Shown here in pieces: positions 36,404 through 44,618 of a DNA stretch of 64,000 nt. Every line of letters starts with the position of its first letter. The stretch's first letter is position 1. The DNA is taken from contig JAROAZ010000001.1 of NCBI GenBank assembly GCA_029432775.1, positions 1 through 64,000 on the forward strand, read 5' to 3'. Source of the stretch: Pontiellaceae bacterium B12227. GTDB taxonomy: Bacteria; Verrucomicrobiota; Kiritimatiellia; Kiritimatiellales; Pontiellaceae. Below the pieces are notes generated by a model, which ran no database searches, had not been told where the DNA came from, and saw nothing but the letters and a program-made list of their open reading frames with translations. A program made the position numbers and the translations under genes.

Positions 36404-37462
36404 TTAAAGGGAGGGAGTATAGCCCGTTGATTCTTTGAATCCCGAACTAAATTTTTCGATTATTTCCCCCGTATCGGTTCGGATTAAAAACAGGGCCTCC
36501 ACGTGTTCGGTTTGCTCAACCCAGGCCAGACCTTCCTCCGGGCCCATAACAAAAAGTGCCGTTGCGGTTCCGTCGGCCAGCATGCAGTCCGGGGCACTGA
36601 CCGTTACACTGGCCGTGGATGATCGAACCGTTTTGCCTGTGCGCGGGTCCAGAATATGTGAATATACCACGCCATCCTCTTCTCTATAGTTCCGATAGTC
36701 TCCCGAGGTTGCAATGGCGCCATGGCTCACATGCACAATGCCCTGCAGACTCATATCCATGGGATTCGTTGTGGGAAACTGAATGCCGATTTTCCACGGA
36801 ACCCCGGAAGAGTTCACACCGCGGGCGACCACCTCGCCACCGATTTCCACAAACCAGTTTTCAAGCCCGGCCTGATCCAGAATTCCGGCCACCACATCCA
36901 CGCCGTAGCCTTTGGCAATCGCGCCCAGTGCCAGAGAAACTTCCGGCTCTGTTTTCTGAAGACTGTCCGAGGAGGAAACCTTGATTTTGTCCCAACCGGT
37001 AATCTCTTTAATCACCGCGATGGTTTCGTCATCCGGAATGTTGGATTCCCCGGCTTCGCTGCCGAATCCCCAAAGGTTTAAAAGCGGCTGGAGTGTTGGG
37101 TCGAACGCCCCCTTCGTTTTTCGGCTCAGCTCAAGTGCGCTCCCGACAACCATCGCGAACTCTTCCGAGCAAGGGAAAGGCTCAACCGATCGGGCGTGAT
37201 TAAACCGTGAAATTTCACTTTCCGGATCCCAGGTCGACATCTGTTTGTTCACATCAGCTAATGTCTTAATCACCTGAGTGGAAATTTCCTTCAGCTGAGA
37301 TTCCTTCAGCTTTCCGGTAATTATAATGCTGTAGCCGGTGCCCATCGTTTCCCCGCCCATGGCCGGGTTCGTGACTGACTGAGAGCGAATAAAACCCCCG
37401 ATTCCGAGCACCAGCACCAGGATAAGCCCCAGCACCATTTGAATAATTTTTTTACGTGTCAT
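36404..37462 (-). CDS. apbE: FAD:protein FMN transferase, ApbE family
   Basis: A 352-residue enzyme that would attach FMN to Thr of a flavoprotein target outside the cytoplasm. One N-terminal hydrophobic segment (IIQMVLGLILVLVLGIGGF) acts as signal-anchor. Family motifs are ETMGTGYSII, LNLWGFG, SLALGAIAKGYGVDVVAGIL, VEIGGEVVARG, ILDPRTGKTVR and DCMLADGTATALFVMG with the Mg-binding Asp. The ATG overlaps the ridA stop by one base (TAATG); an upstream in-frame start is less likely. No Rnf, Nqr or other flavinylated partner lies in the window. Confidence 0.92.
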   Translation of the reverse strand: MTRKKIIQMVLGLILVLVLGIGGFIRSQSVTNPAMGGETMGTGYSIIITGKLKESQLKEISTQVIKTLADVNKQMSTWDPESEISRFNHARSVEPFPCSEEFAMVVGSALELSRKTKGAFDPTLQPLLNLWGFGSEAGESNIPDDETIAVIKEITGWDKIKVSSSDSLQKTEPEVSLALGAIAKGYGVDVVAGILDQAGLENWFVEIGGEVVARGVNSSGVPWKIGIQFPTTNPMDMSLQGIVHVSHGAIATSGDYRNYREEDGVVYSHILDPRTGKTVRSSTASVTVSAPDCMLADGTATALFVMGPEEGLAWVEQTEHVEALFLIRTDTGEIIEKFSSGFKESTGYTPSL

Positions 37463-37842
37463 TAAACCTTCGCCACACATTCAATTTCAACCAATGCACC
37501 GATCGGCAGGGCCGCTACCTGGACCGTAGAGCGCGCCGGCGCATTTTCTTCTCCGAAATATTCAGCATAGACCGCATTAAAAGCTGCAAAGTCGCCCATG
37601 TCCTGAAGGAAAACGGTTGTTTTGATCACATCATCAAGGGTTACTCCGGCAGCGGCCACTACCTCTTTCAGATTGTCCAGAACCTGAACCGTTTGCTCTT
37701 TAATTCCACCTTCGACTTTAGATCCTGTCGCCGGATCAATCGGAATCTGTCCTGAAGTGTAGAGAAGGTCGCCGGTTTTTACGGCTTGACTATACGGACC
37801 GATCGGGGCCGGCGCTTTTTCTGTTTGGATGATCTGTTTCAT
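37462..37842 (-). CDS. ridA: RidA family imine/enamine deaminase
   Basis: A 126-residue YjgF/RidA protein that hydrolyses reactive enamines and imines made by pyridoxal-phosphate enzymes. It has the family pattern APAPIGPYSQAVKTGDLLYTSGQIPIDP, VLDNLKEVVAAAGVTLDDVIKTTVFL and the terminal ARSTVQVAALPIGALVEIECVA with the substrate-binding Arg. GAGGAAG precedes the ATG. It overlaps the upstream gene by four bases and apbE by one. Confidence 0.95.
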   Translation of the reverse strand: MKQIIQTEKAPAPIGPYSQAVKTGDLLYTSGQIPIDPATGSKVEGGIKEQTVQVLDNLKEVVAAAGVTLDDVIKTTVFLQDMGDFAAFNAVYAEYFGEENAPARSTVQVAALPIGALVEIECVAKV

Positions 37843-39035
37843 TTTTCTTCCTCGGTTTTGGCATGGAGTTCAGGTTTTAAATCAATGGATTGAAGCAGCA
37901 TAGAAAGGCATGAATGTATCGGTTTTTCCAACTCTTCTGAATGAAGAATGCCGATGCAGTACTGAAAGACCAGAGGACATTGCGAGCAATTCGTTCTAAG
38001 CGACCAGAGTGCCGACTGAAATACAGCCTCAAGCATGCCCTTCCGGTAGACTGCCGGTTGATCCGGGTCCAAATCGCCGGCTTTTATTCGGTCCAGCGTC
38101 CCTGCATGCTCCACCAGATTCAGCGAACTGACAATCTGACGCACCGGTTTAATCCGGCCGGTTGCAAAGAACTCAGCCCAGAGCATATCCAGTTGTTTTC
38201 CTGTTGTGATTTCGGCATAGGGATCGGGAACCCGGCCGGCTTCCATCAACCGTTGGAAACTTTTAAGATCGCCACTCATTCGGGGAAGCCGGTCGAGTTT
38301 ATCCAGCAAAGCCATCATCAGAATAATATCGCGCTTCTGTTTTCGAGAGGCCGAAGGATATTCATTGAGCACGTGTGGGATCAGGTATTCATTTTCTTCG
38401 AAGATGGTTTTGAAAAACCATACCGCCGACCAGATCGGCTCGCTCTCATCATCAAAAAAAGAGTGCTCTGTTTGCATAAATGCAGAGGCCGCCCTGGAAG
38501 GATCGGGGGCGGTCGCATATTCGAAAAACAGCTTTTCCCGTTCCGATTCTTCCAGAGTCTGGAAACTGAATTTTTTAAGCAGCAGCACCTCAGACTGACA
38601 GTTGGTTTGATGATTCACCAGATCCACGGCAGTCAGGTTGATCCGGTACTCACCAAATACGTCTGCCGGATCAAAACGCATATTCACCACGGCGCTGGCC
38701 GGCAGAAGAGCAGGGGATTTGGCCGGACCATCATGTCCCTCACATTTAGCCAGGGAGAGATCGGGCGAACCATCCGGCCGGATAATTTCAATATCAAAAA
38801 TAATATGTGCACGCCCGTCGGCGTCCGTCCCGTAGTTGTTGAATACCGGTAGAATCCGGAAATATTCCCCCTTCGCCACGTGACTGATGCGATTGATCTT
38901 CGGCGCGAACTCCTGAGGAACGGCATACCACCAGTCCATGGACGGATCCTGCCGGGTAATCGCAACCATGGAACCGAACGGCTCTGCAAAAACCGTCGAG
39001 CTGAGTAATATAAGCGCAGGCAGTAACAGCCTCAT
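37839..39035 (-). CDS. Secreted protein of unknown function
   Basis: A 398-residue protein with a signal peptide (residues 1-17, ending VFA). The N-terminal half looks beta-rich (YFRILPVFNNYGTDADGRAHIIFDIEIIRPDG) and has a periplasmic-like stretch with Cys residues; the second half is helical. I recognise no family. It lies inside a four-gene overlapping run (ATGA with both mutY and ridA), so its expression is tied to theirs. Palindrome copy 15 lies within it. Confidence 0.8.
   Translation of the reverse strand: MRLLLPALILLSSTVFAEPFGSMVAITRQDPSMDWWYAVPQEFAPKINRISHVAKGEYFRILPVFNNYGTDADGRAHIIFDIEIIRPDGSPDLSLAKCEGHDGPAKSPALLPASAVVNMRFDPADVFGEYRINLTAVDLVNHQTNCQSEVLLLKKFSFQTLEESEREKLFFEYATAPDPSRAASAFMQTEHSFFDDESEPIWSAVWFFKTIFEENEYLIPHVLNEYPSASRKQKRDIILMMALLDKLDRLPRMSGDLKSFQRLMEAGRVPDPYAEITTGKQLDMLWAEFFATGRIKPVRQIVSSLNLVEHAGTLDRIKAGDLDPDQPAVYRKGMLEAVFQSALWSLRTNCSQCPLVFQYCIGILHSEELEKPIHSCLSMLLQSIDLKPELHAKTEEEK
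38550..38564. repeat. TTCCARnnnYTGGAA palindrome, copy 15
   Basis: Centre GAGTC. FQTLE frame of the secreted unknown protein. Confidence 0.75.
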
Positions 39036-40114
39036 TGTTTCTCCAACTCTTCAATAATTTTCAGATCCGCTTTCGAATAAGGCAGTTTCCGAAGTTTGGA
39101 AACTTCCAACCATTGGAAATTTTGGCATTCAATCGCCTTGGGCCGCCCCGAACTGATTGTTGCAAAGTATGTATGAAGATCCATGGAAAAATGACTATAG
39201 GTATGCTTAACCATAACCAGGAAATCTCCGACGGTAATATGGATTCCCAGTTCTTCTTTCAGCTCGCGTGCAATGCATTCCTGTATGGTTTCATCCGGCT
39301 CCTGTTTACCGCCCGGAAATTCCCAGAGTCCTCCCAGCATATCTTCGCTACGGCGCTGAGCCACCAATAGCTCTCCCTTGGCATTGGTGACTACGGCAGC
39401 GCCCACGATGATGTGCGGGATCTTCTTCTTCGGCGCCTTAACAGGAAAATCGGAGGGGCGGCCGGTTTTATGCCCCAGGCAGCAACGGGTGAGAGGGCAG
39501 CTGGAACAGTCCGGCTTACCAGGTACGCAAACTGTTGCTCCCAGTTCCATCATGGCCTCATTGAAATCTCCCGCTGAACCGACCACCAGAAGTTCATCGG
39601 CCATTTGCTGCAGTTCTTTTTTGGCGATCGCGGAACGGGAATCTTTATCGTAGGCAAATAAACGGGACAGAACGCGGATCACATTGCCATCCAGCACGGC
39701 CAGATCGAGGTTGAAGGCCAGCGAGCCGATGGCTGCGGTGGTGTAGACCCCGATTCCGGGTAAAGCAATCATCTTCTCGGCTGTCGAGGGGAAGCGGCCC
39801 TTGTGCTCGGTCATGATGATTTGAGCCGCCTTGTGCAGATTGCGGGCTCGGGAATAATACCCGAGACCCTCCCACATTTTGAGGACCTCCTCCTGACTCG
39901 CTGAAGCCAGCGACTTGAGCGAGGGAAACCGCTTCATGAAACGGTGAAAGTAGGGGGTGGCCTGATCCACTCTCGTTTGCTGGAGCATCAGTTCTGAGAT
40001 CCATACCCGGTATGGCGTTCGATTGCTTCGCCAGGGCATACTTCGCTTATTGGCACCAAACCAGGGTAGCAATTTATCTTTTACAGCACGTTTCGTTTTT
40101 TTTATCTGATCCAT
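39032..40114 (-). CDS. mutY: A/G-specific adenine glycosylase with intact Nudix domain
   Basis: About 360 residues from the ATG at 40114. The N-terminal half is the HhH-GPD glycosylase: WISELMLQQTRVDQATPYF with the catalytic Glu, LPGIGVYTTAAIGSLAF hairpin, and a 4Fe-4S site with Cys spacing C-x6-C-x2-C-x5-C. The C-terminal half (HIIVGAAVV onward) is a Nudix fold whose box, G-x5-E-x7-RELKEELGI, matches the consensus at every position, unlike the degenerate box usual in MutY. It removes A opposite 8-oxoG. The start directly follows a terminator-like hairpin; a GTG at 40153 would add 13 residues. First gene of an overlapping operon. Confidence 0.92.
   Translation of the reverse strand: MDQIKKTKRAVKDKLLPWFGANKRSMPWRSNRTPYRVWISELMLQQTRVDQATPYFHRFMKRFPSLKSLASASQEEVLKMWEGLGYYSRARNLHKAAQIIMTEHKGRFPSTAEKMIALPGIGVYTTAAIGSLAFNLDLAVLDGNVIRVLSRLFAYDKDSRSAIAKKELQQMADELLVVGSAGDFNEAMMELGATVCVPGKPDCSSCPLTRCCLGHKTGRPSDFPVKAPKKKIPHIIVGAAVVTNAKGELLVAQRRSEDMLGGLWEFPGGKQEPDETIQECIARELKEELGIHITVGDFLVMVKHTYSHFSMDLHTYFATISSGRPKAIECQNFQWLEVSKLRKLPYSKADLKIIEELEKQ
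39104..39118. repeat. TTCCARnnnYTGGAA palindrome, copy 16
   Basis: Centre ACCAT. FQWLE frame near the mutY 3-prime end. A one-mismatch copy abuts it at 39087-39101. Confidence 0.8.
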
Positions 40115-40151
40115 TAAAAAGGCCCCGTTTCCAATAATTGGAAACCGGGGC
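40115..40151 (-). terminator. Terminator built around a palindrome copy, abutting the mutY start
   Basis: On the minus strand GCCCC and GGGGC flank palindrome copy 17, giving a stem of about 13 pairs with one bulge, then T5, then AATG of mutY. It looks like the terminator of the gene at 40195, with mutY read-through possible. Confidence 0.75.
40129..40143. repeat. TTCCARnnnYTGGAA palindrome, copy 17
   Basis: Centre ATAAT. It is the core of the terminator hairpin at 40115-40151. Confidence 0.9.
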
Positions 40152-40156
40152 ACATT

Positions 40157-40171
40157 TTCCAGAGACTGGAA
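40157..40171. repeat. TTCCARnnnYTGGAA palindrome, copy 18
   Basis: Centre GAGAC. It is intergenic, 28 bp centre to centre from copy 17, between the stop of the 40195 gene and mutY. Confidence 0.85.
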
Positions 40172-40194
40172 GCCGGGTCGAGCGTAATTAGTCG

Positions 40195-41127
40195 CTATTT
40201 AAATTTATTCACCCATTCGTCATCCAGATAACTCTTCGCGCTGGCTTTTTTATCAAGAATTTCAGATCCGTATCGTAGCAGCACCAGGTAGCCGGCGCTT
40301 TCCCGGCCCGACACCCTCGGCCCGCGATTGCTTGAATAGCCGCTCGATGATGTGGTTTCAACTTTTTCAACCACGCAGGGCTCAGAGGTAATGGAGATGG
40401 TTTCGCGACGTTTTGCATCAACCGTAACCGACTTGGAACCTTTATCCAGCAGGCGGACATTTTTGTATTCCTTTACGTCCGCTTCGGGTTCTTTCTCTTT
40501 CTTTTTTTTGTCGTCGTTATCCGAGGAGACAGTTTTGTAGAAGAAAAAATATTCGACCGTATAACGGTCGGAATGAGTTGTCGTGTTGGCTACGCCGATG
40601 TTCAGAACCTGAGTTTCCGAATAGGTACGGGTGGTAATAGAACTCTCTCGCTTTTCGCCTGTTCTCTTGTTTTCATTCTCTTTCTTTTCGACTTTTTTAT
40701 CGGAGTCTTTATCAACCTTGGCACTTATGTAAAGCGTTCCCGCATGAATGCCGGCCGCCCGCTCAGCGACATTTTCTTTGTGCAGTTCATCTTTATAGAG
40801 CCGGGTCATTTCCAGAGCCTTTACATGCGCAAAGTCTTCCGCGAAGAACTGGGCACGGGAGGTTTCATGCAGGGCCATTCGCTTGTAGGAAACATTTCCG
40901 GTATCGGTCATCAGAGAAATCGATAGGGCATCCAGTTTCATAAGAATCCCGGTTCTGGACTGGCCTGCGGCCGTTTTAACAGTTACCTGAGATCCGAGTT
41001 GAGGCGCTTCGAAAGTGGGAGCGAGCTCAGCCTTCTGTTTTTCATAGTACGTTTTTAAGTCATCAGCCGCATGCGTCGTTACGCTCAGCACAACAGCTAG
41101 AATCAACGCGAGTTTTATATAATTCAT
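40195..41127 (-). CDS. Secreted protein of unknown function, Lys/Glu-rich middle
   Basis: A 310-residue protein with a signal peptide (ending THAA). After an N-terminal region (LGSQVTVKTAAGQSRTGILMKLDALSISLMTDTGNVSYKRM) that looks like a small beta-barrel of the SH3 or Sm type, it has highly charged stretches (KKVEKKENENKRTGEKRE, DNDDKKKKEKEPEADVKE) and a beta-rich C-terminus. I recognise no family. It is followed by two palindrome copies and a terminator and is 28 nt downstream of the CorC-type gene, so it may be cotranscribed with it. Confidence 0.8.
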   Translation of the reverse strand: MNYIKLALILAVVLSVTTHAADDLKTYYEKQKAELAPTFEAPQLGSQVTVKTAAGQSRTGILMKLDALSISLMTDTGNVSYKRMALHETSRAQFFAEDFAHVKALEMTRLYKDELHKENVAERAAGIHAGTLYISAKVDKDSDKKVEKKENENKRTGEKRESSITTRTYSETQVLNIGVANTTTHSDRYTVEYFFFYKTVSSDNDDKKKKEKEPEADVKEYKNVRLLDKGSKSVTVDAKRRETISITSEPCVVEKVETTSSSGYSSNRGPRVSGRESAGYLVLLRYGSEILDKKASAKSYLDDEWVNKFK

Positions 41128-41155
41128 ATTAATATCCTAATAATAAGCCCAAAGA

Positions 41156-42412
41156 TTAAACGTCGGAAGCCGGCATCATATGGACAACCTGAATCTGTCT
41201 CTGTGTGGCGCTGTGGATTCTCAAAATGTAGCCTTTAACCTGAATCTTCTCTCCGACCCGGGGGATACGGCCGATCTCGGAAAAAATATACCCCCCCAGG
41301 GAATCGTATTCATCGCTCTCCGGAAGGCCGATTTCAAGTTCCTCGTTCAGCTCATCGATGGGCATTCGCGCCTGAACCATCACGGAGCCGTCCGGTCGAC
41401 GGTGCAGCTCATTTTCCTTGAGATCATATTCATCTTCAATTTCGCCAACCAGTTCTTCGATGACATCCTCCATCGTAACGAGCCCTTCGGTTCCTCCATA
41501 CTCATCAACTATCAGAACCATCTGGGAGCGGGTCTTTTTCATCAGTTGAAGCACATCATTTAACGGCATCGTTTCGGGAACAAACTCAACTTTTTTAGCA
41601 AGTTGGCTGATGGCGACGCACTCATCGTCAGTTGCGATGAGTTTAAGCAGATCTTTTACGTGCACCATGCCGATAACATCATCAATATTTTCATGATAAA
41701 CCGGAAACCGGGAATAGCGTGATTCCTTGACCTGCTCAACACAATCCCCAACTGTTAAGGTGTCCTTGAGGCCGCCAATGTCGATCCGCGGTGTCATGAT
41801 CTCACGGACGATGGTTTCTCCAAACTCGAAAACACTTCGGATGATTTCCCGTTCCTCTTCCTCCAGTGCTTCCTCGTCAGTTTCCTCGATCAGACTCTTA
41901 ATTTCATCTTCAGTCGAAGGCCGATCTTCCTCGTCGGACGATTTCATTGCATGCAGCAGCAGCCGGTCTTCAATAAACTGTAGCGGCCAGACGAAGGGGA
42001 AGAGTAAAAGCGTACATAACCCTATAACAGGAAGTGCCGCCAACGAAATCCGGTCGGCGTAACTTTCCGACAGCACATGGGGAATAATTCGCGCAATCAG
42101 CATGTAGACGAGCGATAGCAGAAACAGCAATGAGCCCATAAACCACAATTCGCAGTTCCGCAGTGCCAGGTAAAAAAGTATGAAGGTGACGATGGCAATA
42201 TTGGTTAATAAAAGCCGCGCCGCCTTGCAGAGAAGGTCCCAGCGGCTTTGCCAGAAATGGAGCAGCTTCAGATTTCGACCTGCACGATCCATCAAGCGCG
42301 GAAGCCCCGCATCGCCGGTAAATCGAAGAGAGGTGAAAACGGAAGCGAGCAAGCCGGCCGCGAAAAGCGTCACAATGCTATATAGTAGATATTCAGTCTG
42401 TATTACGTTCAT
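41156..42412 (-). CDS. CNNM/CBS-domain protein, CorC/HlyC family
   Basis: A 418-residue membrane protein with an N-terminal CNNM-like transmembrane domain of about four helices, then a cytoplasmic pair of CBS domains ([37 protein letters not shown], and [35 protein letters not shown]) and a C-terminal CorC/HlyC domain ([24 protein letters not shown]). Family members are implicated in Mg or Co export. The first domain is less typical than the rest. It diverges from the heme-motif gene across a 205-bp gap. Confidence 0.9.
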   Translation of the reverse strand: MNVIQTEYLLYSIVTLFAAGLLASVFTSLRFTGDAGLPRLMDRAGRNLKLLHFWQSRWDLLCKAARLLLTNIAIVTFILFYLALRNCELWFMGSLLFLLSLVYMLIARIIPHVLSESYADRISLAALPVIGLCTLLLFPFVWPLQFIEDRLLLHAMKSSDEEDRPSTEDEIKSLIEETDEEALEEEEREIIRSVFEFGETIVREIMTPRIDIGGLKDTLTVGDCVEQVKESRYSRFPVYHENIDDVIGMVHVKDLLKLIATDDECVAISQLAKKVEFVPETMPLNDVLQLMKKTRSQMVLIVDEYGGTEGLVTMEDVIEELVGEIEDEYDLKENELHRRPDGSVMVQARMPIDELNEELEIGLPESDEYDSLGGYIFSEIGRIPRVGEKIQVKGYILRIHSATQRQIQVVHMMPASDV

Positions 42413-42617
42413 TGAATTCGAGGTCGTATTCTCCTGCAGGAATTAATTTCCTTTTAAGAACCCCTGAAAAGAATAAAGCGAATGGCCTGTTGATTTGCCA
42501 GACAAACCGCTGGCGAATTCGTTCCGTTGTCTAATCTTACACCTGTAGTCCGGAAAACGGGGTCAACCGCAGTTGAGGATTGTCGCCCGATGAGTGATTT
42601 GGCATTAATTGGTTATT

Positions 42618-43847
42618 ATGAAAATAGGTTTACTAATGATTGGGCTGTTTCTGGGGCCCGGTTTTGCTTTCGGGCAGACGCTGCGATTTGAATATGCACC
42701 GATGTTTTATCATTCCCGTCCCGTGACGAACGGGATCACCCGGCTATCTCCGAATCATTTGACCTATGAACCGGAACAGGGATATTTGAGATCCGTATTG
42801 GAAGCATTGGACATTTCTGCGGATAGCCAAGTGCTAGTGTTCAGTTCGACGAGTTTTCAGAAAAATTTGATTAACCCCGAAAACCCCCGTGCTATTTATT
42901 TTAATGATTCGAATTATGTGGGTTGGATTCCGGGAGCTGATCTGCTGGAGATTATTTCGATTGATCCGTATCTCGGGCCGATCTTTTATGACATTAAGCA
43001 AAATCCAGCTGAGCTGGACCTTCATCGAAACAATGACGATTGTCTCGATTGCCACAGTTCTGCGAAAACACAAAGTGTGCCGGGCCTTTTTATTCGAAGT
43101 TCCTATCCCAAAGGCGGCGGTCGGGTGGCCGGGCGGACGACCTCACACCGAACTGAACTGGCCGAGCGATGGGGCGGTTGGTATGTGACGGGGCAAACGT
43201 GTGATGCGCGCCATCGGGGTAATCAGCCGTTGGCTCCGGAGGAGCCCATAGTTCCGCATTTGAACATTTCCGACCTGAGTCCGTTTTTTGATACGAACCA
43301 GTTTTTGACTCCGGCCAGTGATGTGCTGGCGCTGATGGTCCTGGAACATCAGTGCGCCGTTTTTAATCTGATCAACCGGGCGAATTACCGGGTGCGGCTG
43401 GTGATGAACGATCATCAGGTCGACCCGAATGATCCCGAAGCCGAACTGCCGGAGCGGGTGACTGCGGAGTTCAAACGGCATGCGCCGGCGCTAGTTTATA
43501 ATCTGCTGTTTACCGGGGAGGCGGAACTGAACGGGACGGTTTCCGGGGATACGGGATATGCGGAGTATTTTTCGGCACTCGGTCCGCGCGATGAACAGGG
43601 CCGTTCGTTGCGGGACTTTGATGGAGAGCGCCGGTTGTTTAAATATCCGTGCAGCTACATGATTTATTCCGACAGTTTCAAAACGCTGCCGCCTGCCTTT
43701 GAAAACGAGGTTTTCCGGATGTTGCAAGAGGTGCTGGGGAACCCTGCGCCGAACGAGGACTTCCCGCATTTAAGTGCTGAGGATAAAAAGGCTGTTTATG
43801 AAATCCTGAAGTCGACCGTGCCGGAGCTTTCCAGGGTTTGGAAATAA
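42618..43847 (+). CDS. Secreted protein with a single c-type haem motif
   Basis: About 409 residues from the ATG at 42618, with a signal peptide ending FAFG. It contains one CxxCH motif (CLDCH, near residue 140), expected to bind haem covalently in the periplasm, within the surrounding pattern FSSTSFQKNLINPENPRAIYFNDSNYVGWIPGADLLE. Similar proteins occur across Verrucomicrobia and Planctomycetes with no assigned function. No ribosome-binding site is evident. Its last four codons and stop overlap palindrome copy 19. It may serve extracellular electron transfer or oxidative cleavage, but that is speculation. Confidence 0.8.
   Translation: MKIGLLMIGLFLGPGFAFGQTLRFEYAPMFYHSRPVTNGITRLSPNHLTYEPEQGYLRSVLEALDISADSQVLVFSSTSFQKNLINPENPRAIYFNDSNYVGWIPGADLLEIISIDPYLGPIFYDIKQNPAELDLHRNNDDCLDCHSSAKTQSVPGLFIRSSYPKGGGRVAGRTTSHRTELAERWGGWYVTGQTCDARHRGNQPLAPEEPIVPHLNISDLSPFFDTNQFLTPASDVLALMVLEHQCAVFNLINRANYRVRLVMNDHQVDPNDPEAELPERVTAEFKRHAPALVYNLLFTGEAELNGTVSGDTGYAEYFSALGPRDEQGRSLRDFDGERRLFKYPCSYMIYSDSFKTLPPAFENEVFRMLQEVLGNPAPNEDFPHLSAEDKKAVYEILKSTVPELSRVWK
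43829..43843. repeat. TTCCARnnnYTGGAA palindrome, copy 19
   Basis: Centre GGGTT. It encodes SRVWK, the last residues of the haem-motif protein, and ends one base before the stop. Confidence 0.85.
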
Positions 43848-43883
43848 ACGTGCGGAGTTGAGCTGTTTTCTCCGAGAAGGTTT

Positions 43884-43938
43884 GACAGAAATATTAAGGA
43901 CAGAAAAATATGAAGACAGAGTATCGAATATTTCTGTC
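43884..43938. repeat. GACAGAAATATT inverted repeat with tandem GACAGA units
   Basis: Arms GACAGAAATATT (43884-43895) and AATATTTCTGTC (43927-43938) are exact reverse complements. GACAGA also starts at 43899 and 43915, a 15-16-bp spacing. It fills the gap between two convergent genes and may act as a terminator or hairpin relic. Confidence 0.65.
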
Positions 43939-43943
43939 AGAAT

Positions 43944-44498
43944 TTATTGAAACTCTTCGGGAATGCGGATGCTTTTCAGAAAACTGTGGGATTCATCCGT
44001 TATGGAACCAGTGCGGTAGAATTCCTGAATGATTTCCAATGCCCGGAAACTTTCGTTTAGATTTTTTTCCAAGGTTTGGAAGTCGGCTGAGTCGAGCTGG
44101 TCTTCTTCTGTGATCTCATCCAGGGGGATCTCGCCTTGGGCATTTCGCGTGGCGTGGAACAGCAGAGATCCGATTATTCGGAGGACTTCTTCGTGGAGTT
44201 CATCGGGCTGAAAATAGAAGTGGTCGTCGCAGAAATATTCATAGCAGACGGACGGGCGGCCCTTTTCCAACCGGCAGCCGGTGGATGAAAGAAAGCCTTT
44301 TTCTTCGTCGTACTGATCGGCCTGCTGATGGATCAGCTTGAGAAATGGGCTTTTGATTGCTTCAACACACATGACGGCATCGCAACAAATACAGGAGCAT
44401 TGGGCGCAGAGGGAATTGCCTTTTCGGGCAATCAGCTCACGCACAGCGCCTTCCAGTTGTGTGTAGCGTTCGAGGTAGGATTTCAGTTGGTCCGTCAT
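43944..44498 (-). CDS. Cys-rich protein of unknown function, possible metal-binding
   Basis: A 184-residue protein with a Cys cluster near the N-terminus (CAQCSCICCDAVMC) and a second group (TGCRLEKGRPSVCYEYFC) near residue 80. This resembles a YkgJ-type zinc or iron-sulfur-binding cluster. It may bind a metal for redox or regulatory use. The rest is helical and charged. Its ATG has no clear ribosome-binding site. Palindrome copy 20 reads FQTLE inside it, and a one-mismatch copy lies at 44034. Confidence 0.78.
   Translation of the reverse strand: MTDQLKSYLERYTQLEGAVRELIARKGNSLCAQCSCICCDAVMCVEAIKSPFLKLIHQQADQYDEEKGFLSSTGCRLEKGRPSVCYEYFCDDHFYFQPDELHEEVLRIIGSLLFHATRNAQGEIPLDEITEEDQLDSADFQTLEKNLNESFRALEIIQEFYRTGSITDESHSFLKSIRIPEEFQ
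44067..44081. repeat. TTCCARnnnYTGGAA palindrome, copy 20
   Basis: Centre AGGTT, preceded by a T7 run on the plus strand. FQTLE frame of the Cys-rich protein. Confidence 0.75.
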
Positions 44499-44618
44499 GT
44501 TGAAAAGGGTTTAACCACAGAGAAGTCAGCGGTGCGATTTAAATAAGTTGAAAATGAAAATGGTTCGGGGCGGGAAAATAGTGAATATTCCCCAACGAAT
44601 TTATGAGGAAATGCAGTT

